Assembly: GCA_905221605.1 (NCBI GenBank)
Contig: CAJNDS010000695.1
Location: 23,825-87,824 of the forward strand
Reading direction: 5' to 3'
From: Symbiodinium natans
Taxonomy: Eukaryota > Sar > Dinophyceae > Suessiales > Symbiodiniaceae
Length of the DNA: 64,000 nucleotides
Part shown: positions 20,901 through 29,301 of the stretch, in pieces
Layout of the letters: each line of letters begins with the position of its first letter
How positions within the stretch are numbered: the stretch's first letter is position 1
The notes under the pieces: generated by a model
Seen by the model: the letters and a program-made list of their open reading frames with translations, nothing else
What the model was told of the DNA's origin: nothing
Database searches by the model: none
Made by a program: the position numbers and the translations under genes

Positions 20901-21033
20901 TATATCACACACACGATACCACAAACTTTACGCTGAGTCTTTCGCCGGCGTGTTAGCAGCCTTCCCGGCTCATAGTGCCGAAGGAACTAGGGTTTAGGGT
21001 TTCGGGTTTAGGGTTTAGGGTTTAGGGTTTAGG

Positions 21034-21038
21034 TTTAG
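21034..21038. repeat. Target-site duplication TTTAG (one side)
   Basis: Five bases flanking the left LTR; identical to 30929-30933 beyond the other LTR. The bases are part of a TTTAGGG repeat. Confidence 0.9.
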
Positions 21039-21342
21039 TGCTGGTGTGAACCAGCAGGCTGAGCAAAAGAACCCAGTGGAGTGATCAATTCCCTGGCTTC
21101 TAAATCCCCAGCTGACATGGCTCACACAAACGCGGAGTGACTCTTTTACACACGGCAAACAACAGAAAGAAAGACCTGAAGATCTGTGACGTCTGAACTA
21201 CTTAGACTACGGCACCTACAGGCTAAATGCTGTAAATGCTTGAAAGACATGCTCATGACCCTACTGTGCTTGGGCCTGCATGAGCAACACGACAAAGTTT
21301 AAACTACCTGACGGGCCTGCTTAAGAGGAATACGCTTCAACA
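21039..21342 (-). repeat. 3' LTR of the copia element
   Basis: 304 bp; in element orientation starts TGTTGAAGCG and ends CACACCAGCA. Differs from the 5' LTR only at 21077. Preceded in element orientation by the polypurine tract. Confidence 0.96.
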
Positions 21343-21352
21343 CTCCTCCTTC
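21343..21352 (-). promoter_or_regulatory. Polypurine tract (plus-strand primer)
   Basis: Reads GAAGGAGGAG in element orientation, abutting the 3' LTR start. This is the position and composition expected of the RNase H-resistant primer for second-strand synthesis. Confidence 0.85.
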
Positions 21353-21537
21353 GCGGCCTCGCCAGGGGACAGCGACCTACACTACCCTACTCCTCTGCAG
21401 GTCCTGCCCGTCAGGGTGGAGATTGCTCCCTACCCTATGGCGCTCAGAGCAAACTGCAAATTGCAGTGCAAAAGAGGAAAAACTTGGCATGAATGCGCGA
21501 TGCGATGCACATCCTGCCCGTCAGGGCGGAGTAGTAC

Positions 21538-24500
21538 CTACCCTGTGCTATGCGTGGTGTGATCTGGTGCACGCCGGTGGCACCGCTGACACACCTCAAA
21601 TGTGCAAGGATTGGATGACCTTGCAATTGCAGGACAGTCCTTGGTGCGATGGAGCTTCTCCCCCTCAGGGACAGCAAAGTAACGAGTTGGCGCTCCAGCT
21701 TCTGGCTGCCTGCGTGCGGAAAGTTCGGCCTCGATTGCTTGGGCCGTTCGGTCACGAAGGCGTTGCAATTTCCTCTGCTTGGCAGTGCTGTGGATTCGGC
21801 AAAGAGAGTGGCGTCTCAGGCACCACTTGGCAAGCTCCCGCACGGCAATAAAACCAATGCCTACAAAACCCACAAGCAACATGAACATGAGATCCGTGCT
21901 TAATTCAACCTGATGTACATCTCCCTCCTCTTCATCAACGAGCTCAGGCTGACACTTGGCACTTTGGATCTGCACCATTGCAAGCAATAGGAAAAGCAAC
22001 TTGATCTGCGGATACTGAGGGTGGGTAGGCAGGTCGGCAGCCACAGCTTCCGCTTGGCGGGGGTCCTCTGGACAGTGCTCGAACAAACCCCAAATGGTTG
22101 CGAGCTCGAGGATCCTCGCTGCAGGAAGCGCTTTCGTGAGGAGGTCTGCAGCCTGCTCCACACCAGGGCAGTAAACGGGGATTATCTCTCCTGCCTCATA
22201 CTGCTCTCGCAAATAGTTGGCGCGCACCTTCAAGTGGCGGGTTCGCCAAGACCCTTGGCCAATGGCGATAGCAAGCGCAGACTGAGAGTCAACCTTCAAG
22301 GTCTTACCCAAGTTAAAGACCCCAAACTCACCCAGCATGGCCTCTGCTGACTGTAGTGCAACGACGGCATCAAGTCCTGCGACGAGCTCGGACTCTGCAG
22401 TGCTGAGTGTGACAAACGACTGCCTAGCGGAACGCCAACAGACAGGAGAGCCGTAGAGGAAGACAACCCAACCAGTGTGCGAGCGATTGCCGTCTGGCGC
22501 AAAAGAGGCATCGCTGTATGCAACTAAGCCCGTGTCATCTGCGTCAGCAGTGAGAGCAAAGGCTTTGGTTTGCTGCACGTATGCAAGTGCCCTTTCAGCG
22601 ATGCGTGCAGCCCTTTCGGGCGCCTTTGTGCTCAACGTAGCAAGGACACAAGCGGTGAACGCGAGATCCGGCCTCGTTCGCTGGCTCAGCCACAAGATTT
22701 CTCCGGTCAGCCTCTGGGCTGTACGAACTGACTCCTCGGTGGGCGCCTCATCCGTCAGGAGAGTGTCAAAGGACACCAAGTCTCTTGGGCAAGGGATCTT
22801 CCCCAGCGCAGTGGGCTTGACGTTGTTGAGGCGTAGCAGCTCCTCTGCGTAGGCCTGCTGCGACAGAACAAACCCTAAACCCTGCACTAGGATCTCAACC
22901 CCTAGAAACCTTAACGGCTGGTGCGGCGTGGCAAGTGTGAGGGGCGTCGTTTTCCAGATCGACTGGATAGCCTTAGCGAGAGCCTCGATGACTTCAGCAC
23001 ATCCAGCAAGTAGGAAGTCATCAACGTAGGTGATTAAACCTCCCACGACTTGACCATCACTGGTTTGCACGACGCGCCACCAGTTCGTGTCTAACTTGCC
23101 CCTGAGTAGCTGCAGCTCAACCCCGTTGGCCATGCATCTAAGGTTAAGAAGCTGAGAGTCCCTAAAGTCTGACCACAGCTTTGGTGACTCCCTGAGTCCA
23201 TAGACGGCGTGTGTGAGGATCCAAAGCTCTCCCTCGTGCGCAAGACCTTGCCGCACAAGGTAGCGCGGCGGCGTTAGGGCAAACACAGGAAACCCGTCAC
23301 CCTGGGGAATGGGCGTGAGGAGGAACGCTGAGGTTACATCCAAGATGCCTAGCCTCCAACCCCTCTTAGAGCTGATGACCACCAAACAACGAAGTGACTC
23401 TGCTGCAGCACCTGACGCGTATATTTCGGTGCCAGTGGAAGGGGCATGGTTTCCACACGCAACAAGCCTCGCCTTGCGTTTGAACAAGCTTGCCTGGGTT
23501 GCGTGCTCCCCGTTCCCGGGCGCGGTGGTTTGCACGTCAGGAGGCTTAACAGTGAAAACCAGCTTTGCCGGCACAACCCTCACGTCAGTGCGGTGAAGCC
23601 AGTTCCCTTTGCGCACCTCGCTAGGCGGCAAACGGTGCACAGCTTTTTCTATGACCCCGATCTCTTTCAGGATTGACGGGATCCACACTTCACTGTGCTT
23701 TTCCGCCTCTCGCGGGTCGACAGTATGAACTATCTGCAGTGGCTCAGTTAAACCACTGAGCAGCTGTTCAATGTCTAGAGTGTACACTGGCTCGGACTTG
23801 CAAAGACGCAGGTCCAGGTCGTCAGACCGGAGTGCACGCAGTTGCTGGCCACTTTGGGGGTCTGGAAGCCACAGCTCCCACTGCACAGGCTGTTCTGGCC
23901 AGGACTCCTCCTCGACCTGCGCATGGGGTTTTGGCTCCAGGGTCTGCAGAACGCAAGGTGTCTGCTCGTGCTGCATCGGAGTGTGCTTGAGGTTCCACGA
24001 GACCTCTAGCTCTACAGTTCCAGCTTCTACCTTCTGAGCCTCTTTCCAACCCCCACCCTTCTCTACTTTCTTCGGGCAGTCTTCACCTGCTAGCTCTAAG
24101 GGACCCTGCTCGAACATGTCAAACACGTCCAAGCGCCTGACATCTTGCTGCGTTGTGAGGGGCAAACGTGCTGAAGCAGGGAGCGGAAAGCCTAAGGACT
24201 CGAGGGCTTGGAGCTCAGACTCTGGCACCTTCCCTAAGGTGTTAACAGTGTAGGCTACGAGCACAACCCTTTCACCTTCAAAAGGGGTAGTGGCATGACG
24301 GCGTTTGGGGTCCAAGTAGAAGGGCTTACCTCTTTGCAGGCTGTGCGTTGTGCCCAACCACTTCTTTCCTGCACTGTCAACTCGTTGCTCAACAGAGCCG
24401 TAGATAACATCTCCTGCTCGCAGTTCTACCCACAAGTCTCCGCCTTCAGGAGGGAGTTTGAGTGGAAAGACTACATTGACAGACCCTTCTACATTGTTGT

Positions 24501-27500
24501 GGTCTGCATGCAAGGACATGGGGTTCGTATTGGAAAGCCAAAGACTCGTGAACTCGGCCTCTGGACTTGCGGACAGGAGCGTCGCGGCCATCAGCTCTGT
24601 GAGCCAGGGGTAAGAGTTTGTTGCACTCGTGGTGCCTACTACACCACCGTGTCGGTAAAGGCCGGCCTTAAGAGACTGCAGACGGCTGAACTGGACCAAG
24701 ACCCACATGGCCTCTTCAAGGTCCCAGTCTTCAAGCAGTAACTCCTTTGCGAAACCCTCAAGGTCCACAACACTAAACCGACTGGCCCTAAACTCCTCCT
24801 CAACGGCTTCACATTGCTCAGGCGGACACTCACCGTCAGGCAGTGGGAACAGCAAAGACTTGCTAACTGCAGGGCTTGACTTCCCACGGAGTCGAGTGCG
24901 ACTTGCAGGTGCGGGCACGCACTCACCTTCCGGCGGTGGAAGAGGAGGCGGTGGCAGAGGTGGCTCGCCAAGTGCTGGCTCGGACTTCCCACGCACACGC
25001 CTTGCCGGCTCGAGCGGCGCAGGCTCCCTCACATCGCCCTCAAACACGCGGTCTGGCATCTCTGGCGAATGGAGGCGTGAGCGCACATGGAGTGTTTGGA
25101 GGAAGCCGTTGCCTACTCCGTCGTTGCGTAGGACAATGTGGCCATCATTCACAGAAGGCGACAACCCCATGTACTTACCATCTACCCACCTATCCCCTAA
25201 GTCACCCCTAGAAGGTCCGTAAAACTTAAGTTTCACAGAGCACGGTGCCCCAAACGGAGCTGCAAGCTTGGACTTGAGGCCAAGCTGTTGCGCACGTTGC
25301 TGCGATGCCGCAGTGGCCATTGCACATGCCCACAGCTCTGTTCCAACTTCGGCCTGGGCGAGGAGCGTGCGCGCCCTAGCCTTTAACCAGCGGATGGTGT
25401 TCTCAGCTGCTCCGTTTTGCTGCGGCGTATCTCCTTCAGCTGTGGTGGTACGCACCCCGTGCTCGTGAAACCAAGCTCGGGTCCTTTTGTTAAAGAACTC
25501 CCGACTTCTATCCGAGTGGAAGCGCAGCACAGGAAGGTTCAATGAGCGAAGTTCAAGGAACACTTGTTGTAGCGCCTCTAGCACTGCCTCGCTCTTGTTT
25601 GTGTGCAGCGGAACAACAAACACCAACCTAGCTAGGCCTGGCGGAGCTTCAAACTCACACTTGGCCCTTTCCCAAGGGTGTTCTTCCTTGGGTTTGCTTG
25701 GTTTGGCCTTGGCCTTTGCGGCTGCTACGCGTAACGCGCCTGCTTCTTTACACGCGTCATTTTCAGACTCACTTGTAGGACAATATCCTAAACAATCCTC
25801 GGGCAGCGCATCCTTCCCGTCAGGGCGGTGGTCTGGCTCCGGCGGGCCTTCCACAACAACGTCGGCTAACTCGTCCTCCCCGCCAGGGTGGAGTAAAGGA
25901 TCATCGAACCCATCAACCTGCGCTGGGTTGGGTTCGTCCTTTGTCCCTTGGAGTTTAGGAAAACGATAGGACGCTGCTAAAAAGTACCGGAACACGGGCG
26001 GATGTTTGCTCCTACCCTCGGGGTCTTTTGCAGGGACTCTGATGGGACCAGCCACGTCGGCAGACAGGCAATACACATCTGGATGTGTGACTCCTTGATG
26101 CCTACGGCCGGTGCCGGCGCCACGTACGCAAACTCCACAATCCCTACGGTATGGAACGTGGTTATTTTCTACATGTCGTTGCCAGTCCTCGGGCGTCATG
26201 CGGCATAGCTGGTAGCGGGGCCAACATTGCAACGCATGAACAACAGCTTGCACAAACTGCGGCGCCCACGCGGCTAAGTCCTTTGAGTCGCCTTTCCATG
26301 CCAGTGTAGGACACTCCTTCCGGAGGCCGTGCAAGCCCCTCAGGTCAGGAAGGTTGGTGCCGATGGTGGTTGGCTTTGTGGTTGCGTGTCCTAGGGCACC
26401 TTGGTCAAAATCGACTTCGAAAAGACCTGCCTCTAATGCATATGCACGCCACAAGTTTGTGTGCCAAAACGAGGGAACCTCACCAACCAACGAATGGCCA
26501 ACAGGAAGATAGCGATCAACAGGCTGAGGTTGCTCAAGTAAGAATGCCACCTGCGACGAATGGTGCACGGACTGACGATGGACACGCCTTCCGGCCGTCG
26601 CTGTTGCATGCAAGAACAACATCCGAGCAAACAGCCCCGTGTCATTGTTCACCAACGCACGCTCACTAGCACTGAGATCGCTCAACCCATACGGCTCACT
26701 AGGGGACCTCACTGGCCTTGGGCCTCCAGGTTTATGCCGGAGAACAGACATAGTGCGACAAGGAGGGCCACCAATCACTGCTGCAATGCGCCCATCCTTC
26801 GCTGCTTTAAGCAGGAGTGCCCAAAGTGAAAGACGGTTCAAATCATGCGCTGCGCACTGAGTCACATCAAGCTCCAACACAACTGCGCCATCACGCTCAA
26901 GCCGTGCAAAGGTCTTATGAGGGCGCGGGCCTGCAAACAAGTGGACAATCCAATGCCTTGACTGCTGTAGCGCCTTCCTCCTCCTCCTGTTGAGGTTGGG
27001 CAAAGCACTGCGCAACATGTCCCACAATGACTCGTCGCCCGCATCACCTGAAGGGACCAAACCTCGCAACGCACAACGGGGAACATCAGTGAAGAACGGT
27101 GCATTTGCAACAGCGGCGTCACCTGAGCAGGAAACGCCATCACGGGCGTAGTCCATCAAGTGCTCCCACCAGCTCTTCTCAAGTGCAATCCTGGCCTGAC
27201 GAATCCTGTCCCTGCCTTCCTCGGTGTGGCGCCTGAGCTGCTCAATTTCCGCCAGCTTTCTCTCCTCTAAGCGCGAAATCAACTCCAACGCCTTGGACTG
27301 CACAAGTTCCGGGCAACCATTGCGGACACGAAGCTTCAACTTCCGCCCGTCAGGGTGAAGGAGTTTGCAGCTGCCTGCGGACCACATAAGGGTGTAACCA
27401 AGTTGCTCCACAATTGCGCCCATGGGCACAATGGTTTGCGCGGAGCCATCCCTCCCGGGAGGCAAAAGCAGAGTGCCACTAGCAGTGAGTCTCATAGACG

Positions 27501-29301
27501 TGGTGTTCTCCCCCGCCAAACTCACCACCACTTGCGTAGCCTGCTCCCACTCCTCCTGGGATGATGCTGCCCTCATGGAGTGCGTGGCACCCGAGTCCAC
27601 TAAGGCTAACAACTCCCCACCATCCCCAACCTCTAAGGATTGCACGTGCAGCACGGACGTTTCGGGGGAGCTCCTAGCTGGCTTTTCCTCACCCAAACCA
27701 AGGACTGCAAGGCGCTTGAGGGATGCATTTGGATGGGTTTGGGACGTACTGTTTGACGGTTGCGCTTCACTCGTGCCCGGGCTCACCTCAACCTGCCTCA
27801 AAGCCTTCACTGCCTCTTGCATAAAGGACTCTAGCGTAACAGGTTGACCATTCATGGTGATGGGCGTGGCCTGCACTGGCACCTGTGATGAGGCTGAAGC
27901 TGAAGACGATGCATCCTGTCCTCCCACTCCTCCTGGGCCCGATGCCTGGGGGGTGGTTTTGCGCATCGTGGGCTGCTCATGCGTTTTGGCCTCAGGTTTT
28001 GAACCCTTACCTAATGGGCAGTCCTTTGCACGGTGTTCCTCAGAACCACACACCAGGCACTTCTTGAAACGCTCGGCTTTCGAGAGCTCGGTCATGGAAT
28101 GAGGGAACTTGCATTTGGGACCATTCCTGCAACCCTTCGGCGAGAGAAAGAACTTACACGGCTTACCACCTGCTCCTCCAGCACCCTTCCCCAGAGGTTG
28201 GTTTCCACCACCTGATGCTTCGGCTGCGGCATTTAATGCCTGGACCTTAGGATCTACCTTCTTAGGGTCTACCCCACCGGCCATAGTTTCAAACTCAGCC
28301 AACAAATGCCTGTGGTAGTCTAAAACCTCATCTCCCGACGGGTGAAGGTCAATGTGCAGTGCGCTGCGTACCACCTGAGTGCGAAACTGCACGTCTGGAT
28401 TCCTGGCAATGTGCTGCGATGTCACAGTGGTCAACCCACGGGCCAAGATGGAGGGATCAGGAGCAACCATGCCACATTCCAAACAACGACGATGCCAACG
28501 ACCCCAAGACCTCAGCAAACTCACTCCAGCAACCACGTCCTTAAACGGTGGTGGATCATGCAAGTTCCTGAGTATCAGGTCGCGCTCGTTGGTCCCACCT
28601 GGCTGGTAAATCGTATGTAGGCGAAACATGATGTGTGCTGCATTTTGCGTGGCTCTGCGTGCTACAATGTCGGCCTTCACGGACGCGTCCAACGAATCCA
28701 ACAACATGGCACATGCTCTGGCATTCACACGCGACCACTTGCCCTCAACAATCTCTGTCCTGTCATCCGGGGCCACTCTCAACCGCTCCACGGGGGACGA
28801 AATGCTCCAACGGGCAAAGGCATCACGCGCTAACTGCAACACGCTTGTCCACCAAAGCTGCGATGAATCCGACACATCACTCATCAATCCACCAACCAAC
28901 TCAAGCCAATCCTGAAACTCCAACGACCCACCTGACGGGTTGGGAGCAACAAGTTTGGGCAGTGTTGTGATGCCTGGTTTCACTGCTTCAGGGGCATCGT
29001 CACCTTTGACCTTGAGCTGATGAGCTTGCAAGCTTTGCAGCTGCTGCACCCCTAAAACCAGTGCATCCACTACGGAACTTGGCACCTCACGCGTGGCGGG
29101 CTGCTCATGTGGAGCTGCAGCGGCGGCTGAAACCTGAGGACCTTGAGTGTCGGGCACCTGCCCGACCCTCCCGGGCGGCGTTTGGCCTGCGGTGCTGGCA
29201 AAACCGCCTGAAACCTGAGGAGTTGCTGGAATCTGCCACAAACCCAGGTTCTCGGGCCGAGAATGTGGACTTGTGCCGGAATTGGCCCCTTCAGCCCTCA
29301 T
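21538..29301 (-). CDS. Copia Gag-Pol polyprotein with methyltransferase-like and 2OG-dioxygenase-like domains
   Basis: A 2587-residue uninterrupted frame, far longer than the roughly 1,300-1,500 aa of typical copia polyproteins. Order: Gag-like region (about 110-340), CCCH finger (C382, C391, C397, H401), CCHC knuckle (C415, C418, H423, C428), aspartic protease (DSGATHS, D569), coiled coil (665-710), C5-methyltransferase-like module (780-1028), integrase (HHCC 1043-1058; D1082, D1264, E1300), proline-rich linker, 2OG-Fe(II) dioxygenase-like module (1530-1695), RT (D1988, YVDD 2092-2095), RNase H (D2264, E2303, D2338), then two membrane segments and a Cys/His tail. ATG at 29301 overlaps the ORF1 stop (ATGA). 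The frame is also open upstream of this ATG, so a -1 frameshift from ORF1 is an alternative to reinitiation. Stop TAG at 21538-21540. Confidence 0.95.
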   Translation of the reverse strand: MRAEGANSGTSPHSRPENLGLWQIPATPQVSGGFASTAGQTPPGRVGQVPDTQGPQVSAAAAAPHEQPATREVPSSVVDALVLGVQQLQSLQAHQLKVKGDDAPEAVKPGITTLPKLVAPNPSGGSLEFQDWLELVGGLMSDVSDSSQLWWTSVLQLARDAFARWSISSPVERLRVAPDDRTEIVEGKWSRVNARACAMLLDSLDASVKADIVARRATQNAAHIMFRLHTIYQPGGTNERDLILRNLHDPPPFKDVVAGVSLLRSWGRWHRRCLECGMVAPDPSILARGLTTVTSQHIARNPDVQFRTQVVRSALHIDLHPSGDEVLDYHRHLLAEFETMAGGVDPKKVDPKVQALNAAAEASGGGNQPLGKGAGGAGGKPCKFFLSPKGCRNGPKCKFPHSMTELSKAERFKKCLVCGSEEHRAKDCPLGKGSKPEAKTHEQPTMRKTTPQASGPGGVGGQDASSSASASSQVPVQATPITMNGQPVTLESFMQEAVKALRQVEVSPGTSEAQPSNSTSQTHPNASLKRLAVLGLGEEKPARSSPETSVLHVQSLEVGDGGELLALVDSGATHSMRAASSQEEWEQATQVVVSLAGENTTSMRLTASGTLLLPPGRDGSAQTIVPMGAIVEQLGYTLMWSAGSCKLLHPDGRKLKLRVRNGCPELVQSKALELISRLEERKLAEIEQLRRHTEEGRDRIRQARIALEKSWWEHLMDYARDGVSCSGDAAVANAPFFTDVPRCALRGLVPSGDAGDESLWDMLRSALPNLNRRRRKALQQSRHWIVHLFAGPRPHKTFARLERDGAVVLELDVTQCAAHDLNRLSLWALLLKAAKDGRIAAVIGGPPCRTMSVLRHKPGGPRPVRSPSEPYGLSDLSASERALVNNDTGLFARMLFLHATATAGRRVHRQSVHHSSQVAFLLEQPQPVDRYLPVGHSLVGEVPSFWHTNLWRAYALEAGLFEVDFDQGALGHATTKPTTIGTNLPDLRGLHGLRKECPTLAWKGDSKDLAAWAPQFVQAVVHALQCWPRYQLCRMTPEDWQRHVENNHVPYRRDCGVCVRGAGTGRRHQGVTHPDVYCLSADVAGPIRVPAKDPEGRSKHPPVFRYFLAASYRFPKLQGTKDEPNPAQVDGFDDPLLHPGGEDELADVVVEGPPEPDHRPDGKDALPEDCLGYCPTSESENDACKEAGALRVAAAKAKAKPSKPKEEHPWERAKCEFEAPPGLARLVFVVPLHTNKSEAVLEALQQVFLELRSLNLPVLRFHSDRSREFFNKRTRAWFHEHGVRTTTAEGDTPQQNGAAENTIRWLKARARTLLAQAEVGTELWACAMATAASQQRAQQLGLKSKLAAPFGAPCSVKLKFYGPSRGDLGDRWVDGKYMGLSPSVNDGHIVLRNDGVGNGFLQTLHVRSRLHSPEMPDRVFEGDVREPAPLEPARRVRGKSEPALGEPPLPPPPLPPPEGECVPAPASRTRLRGKSSPAVSKSLLFPLPDGECPPEQCEAVEEEFRASRFSVVDLEGFAKELLLEDWDLEEAMWVLVQFSRLQSLKAGLYRHGGVVGTTSATNSYPWLTELMAATLLSASPEAEFTSLWLSNTNPMSLHADHNNVEGSVNVVFPLKLPPEGGDLWVELRAGDVIYGSVEQRVDSAGKKWLGTTHSLQRGKPFYLDPKRRHATTPFEGERVVLVAYTVNTLGKVPESELQALESLGFPLPASARLPLTTQQDVRRLDVFDMFEQGPLELAGEDCPKKVEKGGGWKEAQKVEAGTVELEVSWNLKHTPMQHEQTPCVLQTLEPKPHAQVEEESWPEQPVQWELWLPDPQSGQQLRALRSDDLDLRLCKSEPVYTLDIEQLLSGLTEPLQIVHTVDPREAEKHSEVWIPSILKEIGVIEKAVHRLPPSEVRKGNWLHRTDVRVVPAKLVFTVKPPDVQTTAPGNGEHATQASLFKRKARLVACGNHAPSTGTEIYASGAAAESLRCLVVISSKRGWRLGILDVTSAFLLTPIPQGDGFPVFALTPPRYLVRQGLAHEGELWILTHAVYGLRESPKLWSDFRDSQLLNLRCMANGVELQLLRGKLDTNWWRVVQTSDGQVVGGLITYVDDFLLAGCAEVIEALAKAIQSIWKTTPLTLATPHQPLRFLGVEILVQGLGFVLSQQAYAEELLRLNNVKPTALGKIPCPRDLVSFDTLLTDEAPTEESVRTAQRLTGEILWLSQRTRPDLAFTACVLATLSTKAPERAARIAERALAYVQQTKAFALTADADDTGLVAYSDASFAPDGNRSHTGWVVFLYGSPVCWRSARQSFVTLSTAESELVAGLDAVVALQSAEAMLGEFGVFNLGKTLKVDSQSALAIAIGQGSWRTRHLKVRANYLREQYEAGEIIPVYCPGVEQAADLLTKALPAARILELATIWGLFEHCPEDPRQAEAVAADLPTHPQYPQIKLLFLLLAMVQIQSAKCQPELVDEEEGDVHQVELSTDLMFMLLVGFVGIGFIAVRELAKWCLRRHSLCRIHSTAKQRKLQRLRDRTAQAIEAELSARRQPEAGAPTRYFAVPEGEKLHRTKDCPAIARSSNPCTFEVCQRCHRRAPDHTTHSTG
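21541..22029 (-). other. C-terminal membrane segments and Cys/His tail of the copia polyprotein
   Basis: Residues 2425-2587, downstream of RNase H where copia elements normally end. Two hydrophobic stretches (about 2434-2447, LLFLLLAMVQIQ; and 2471-2488, LMFMLLVGFVGIGFIAV) are separated by an acidic loop. A basic helix follows, then YFAVPEGEKLHRTKDCP ... CQRC, a small H-x4-C ... C-x2-C metal-site pattern (H2551, C2556, C2571, C2574). Membrane anchoring of particles or an envelope-like role are guesses. No signal peptide or cleavage site is evident. Confidence 0.6.
22102..22584 (-). other. RNase H domain
   Basis: Residues about 2240-2400. VAYSDASFAPD (D2264), TLSTAESELVA (E2303), LKVDSQSALA (D2338) and RTRHLKVR (H2356) give the full catalytic set of copia RNase H. 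Confidence 0.93.
22852..23694 (-). other. Reverse transcriptase domain
   Basis: Residues about 1870-2150. KRKARLVACGN and GWRLGILDVTSAFL (D1988) are motifs 2 and A; AVYGLRESPKLW and TYVDDFLLAG (D2094, D2095) are the fingers/palm and catalytic YVDD of copia RTs. All catalytic aspartates are present. Confidence 0.95.
24217..24714 (-). other. 2-oxoglutarate/Fe(II) dioxygenase-like domain inside the copia polyprotein
   Basis: Residues about 1530-1695, between the proline-rich linker after integrase and the RT. The iron-binding triad is complete: H1598-x-D1600 (SLHADHNN) and H1669 (KRRHATTP). R1678 (FEGERVVLVAYTV) sits nine residues after the distal His, where the 2-oxoglutarate-binding Arg is expected. 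A GGDLWVEL strand and an AGDV turn lie between, as in double-stranded beta-helix dioxygenases. The HxD-NN-GG-LW-H-GER layout recalls TET/JBP-type nucleic-acid oxygenases, but a protein hydroxylase cannot be excluded. Dinoflagellate DNA is rich in hydroxymethyluracil, which makes a nucleobase oxidase plausible (inference). Confidence 0.65.
25057..26214 (-). other. Copia integrase with a long insertion in the catalytic core
   Basis: Residues about 1030-1415. The zinc-binding HHCC domain is H1043-x4-H1048-x6-C1055-x2-C1058. The DDE core has D1082 (SADVAGP), D1264 (FHSDRSREF) and E1300 (NGAAEN). D2 to E spacing is the canonical 35, but D1 to D2 is about 180 rather than about 60, because of an acidic then lysine/alanine-rich insert (about 1117-1220). 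The C-terminal part (KLKFYG, RWVDGKYMG) matches the copia integrase tail. Catalyses cDNA insertion; the 5-bp target duplication fits. Confidence 0.9.
26218..26964 (-). other. Cytosine-C5 DNA methyltransferase-like domain inside the copia polyprotein
   Basis: Residues about 780-1028, between protease and integrase. HLFAG (787-791) sits where motif I (D-L-F-x-G) should bind S-adenosylmethionine. VLELDV follows at motif II spacing. AVIGGPPCRTMS (841-852) is a close match to motif IV (GGxPCQxFS), with C848 as the candidate catalytic cysteine. FLLEQP (920-925) is at the position of motif VI (ENV). Departures: the G-x-G-G of motif I is replaced by a P/H stretch, and the target-recognition region is short, so activity is uncertain. 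C5-methyltransferases captured by dinoflagellate retrotransposons are known in the literature; whether this divergent copia-borne form belongs to that group cannot be told here. Confidence 0.7.
27322..27654 (-). other. Retroelement aspartic protease domain
   Basis: Residues about 550-660. LLALVDSGATHSM carries the D-[ST]-G active-site triad of pepsin-like retroviral proteases, which act as dimers to cleave the polyprotein. Confidence 0.9.
28012..28974 (-). other. Gag region with tandem CCCH and CCHC zinc fingers
   Basis: Residues about 110-430 of ORF2. A helical capsid-like segment (LEFQDWLELVGGLMSDVS; later MFRLHTIYQP) is followed by C-x8-C-x5-C-x3-H (C382-H401), an RNA-binding CCCH finger, and by C-x2-C-x4-H-x4-C (C415-C428), the usual retroelement zinc knuckle. 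Gag assembles the particle and packages RNA. The CCCH finger is an addition to the standard single knuckle. Confidence 0.85.

Noticed and set aside
22866-22890. Telomere repeat inside the RT coding region
   Set aside because: Two near-units (CAGGGTTTAGGGTTT) code VQGLGFV at a variable site of RT; probably chance, and the frame is intact.
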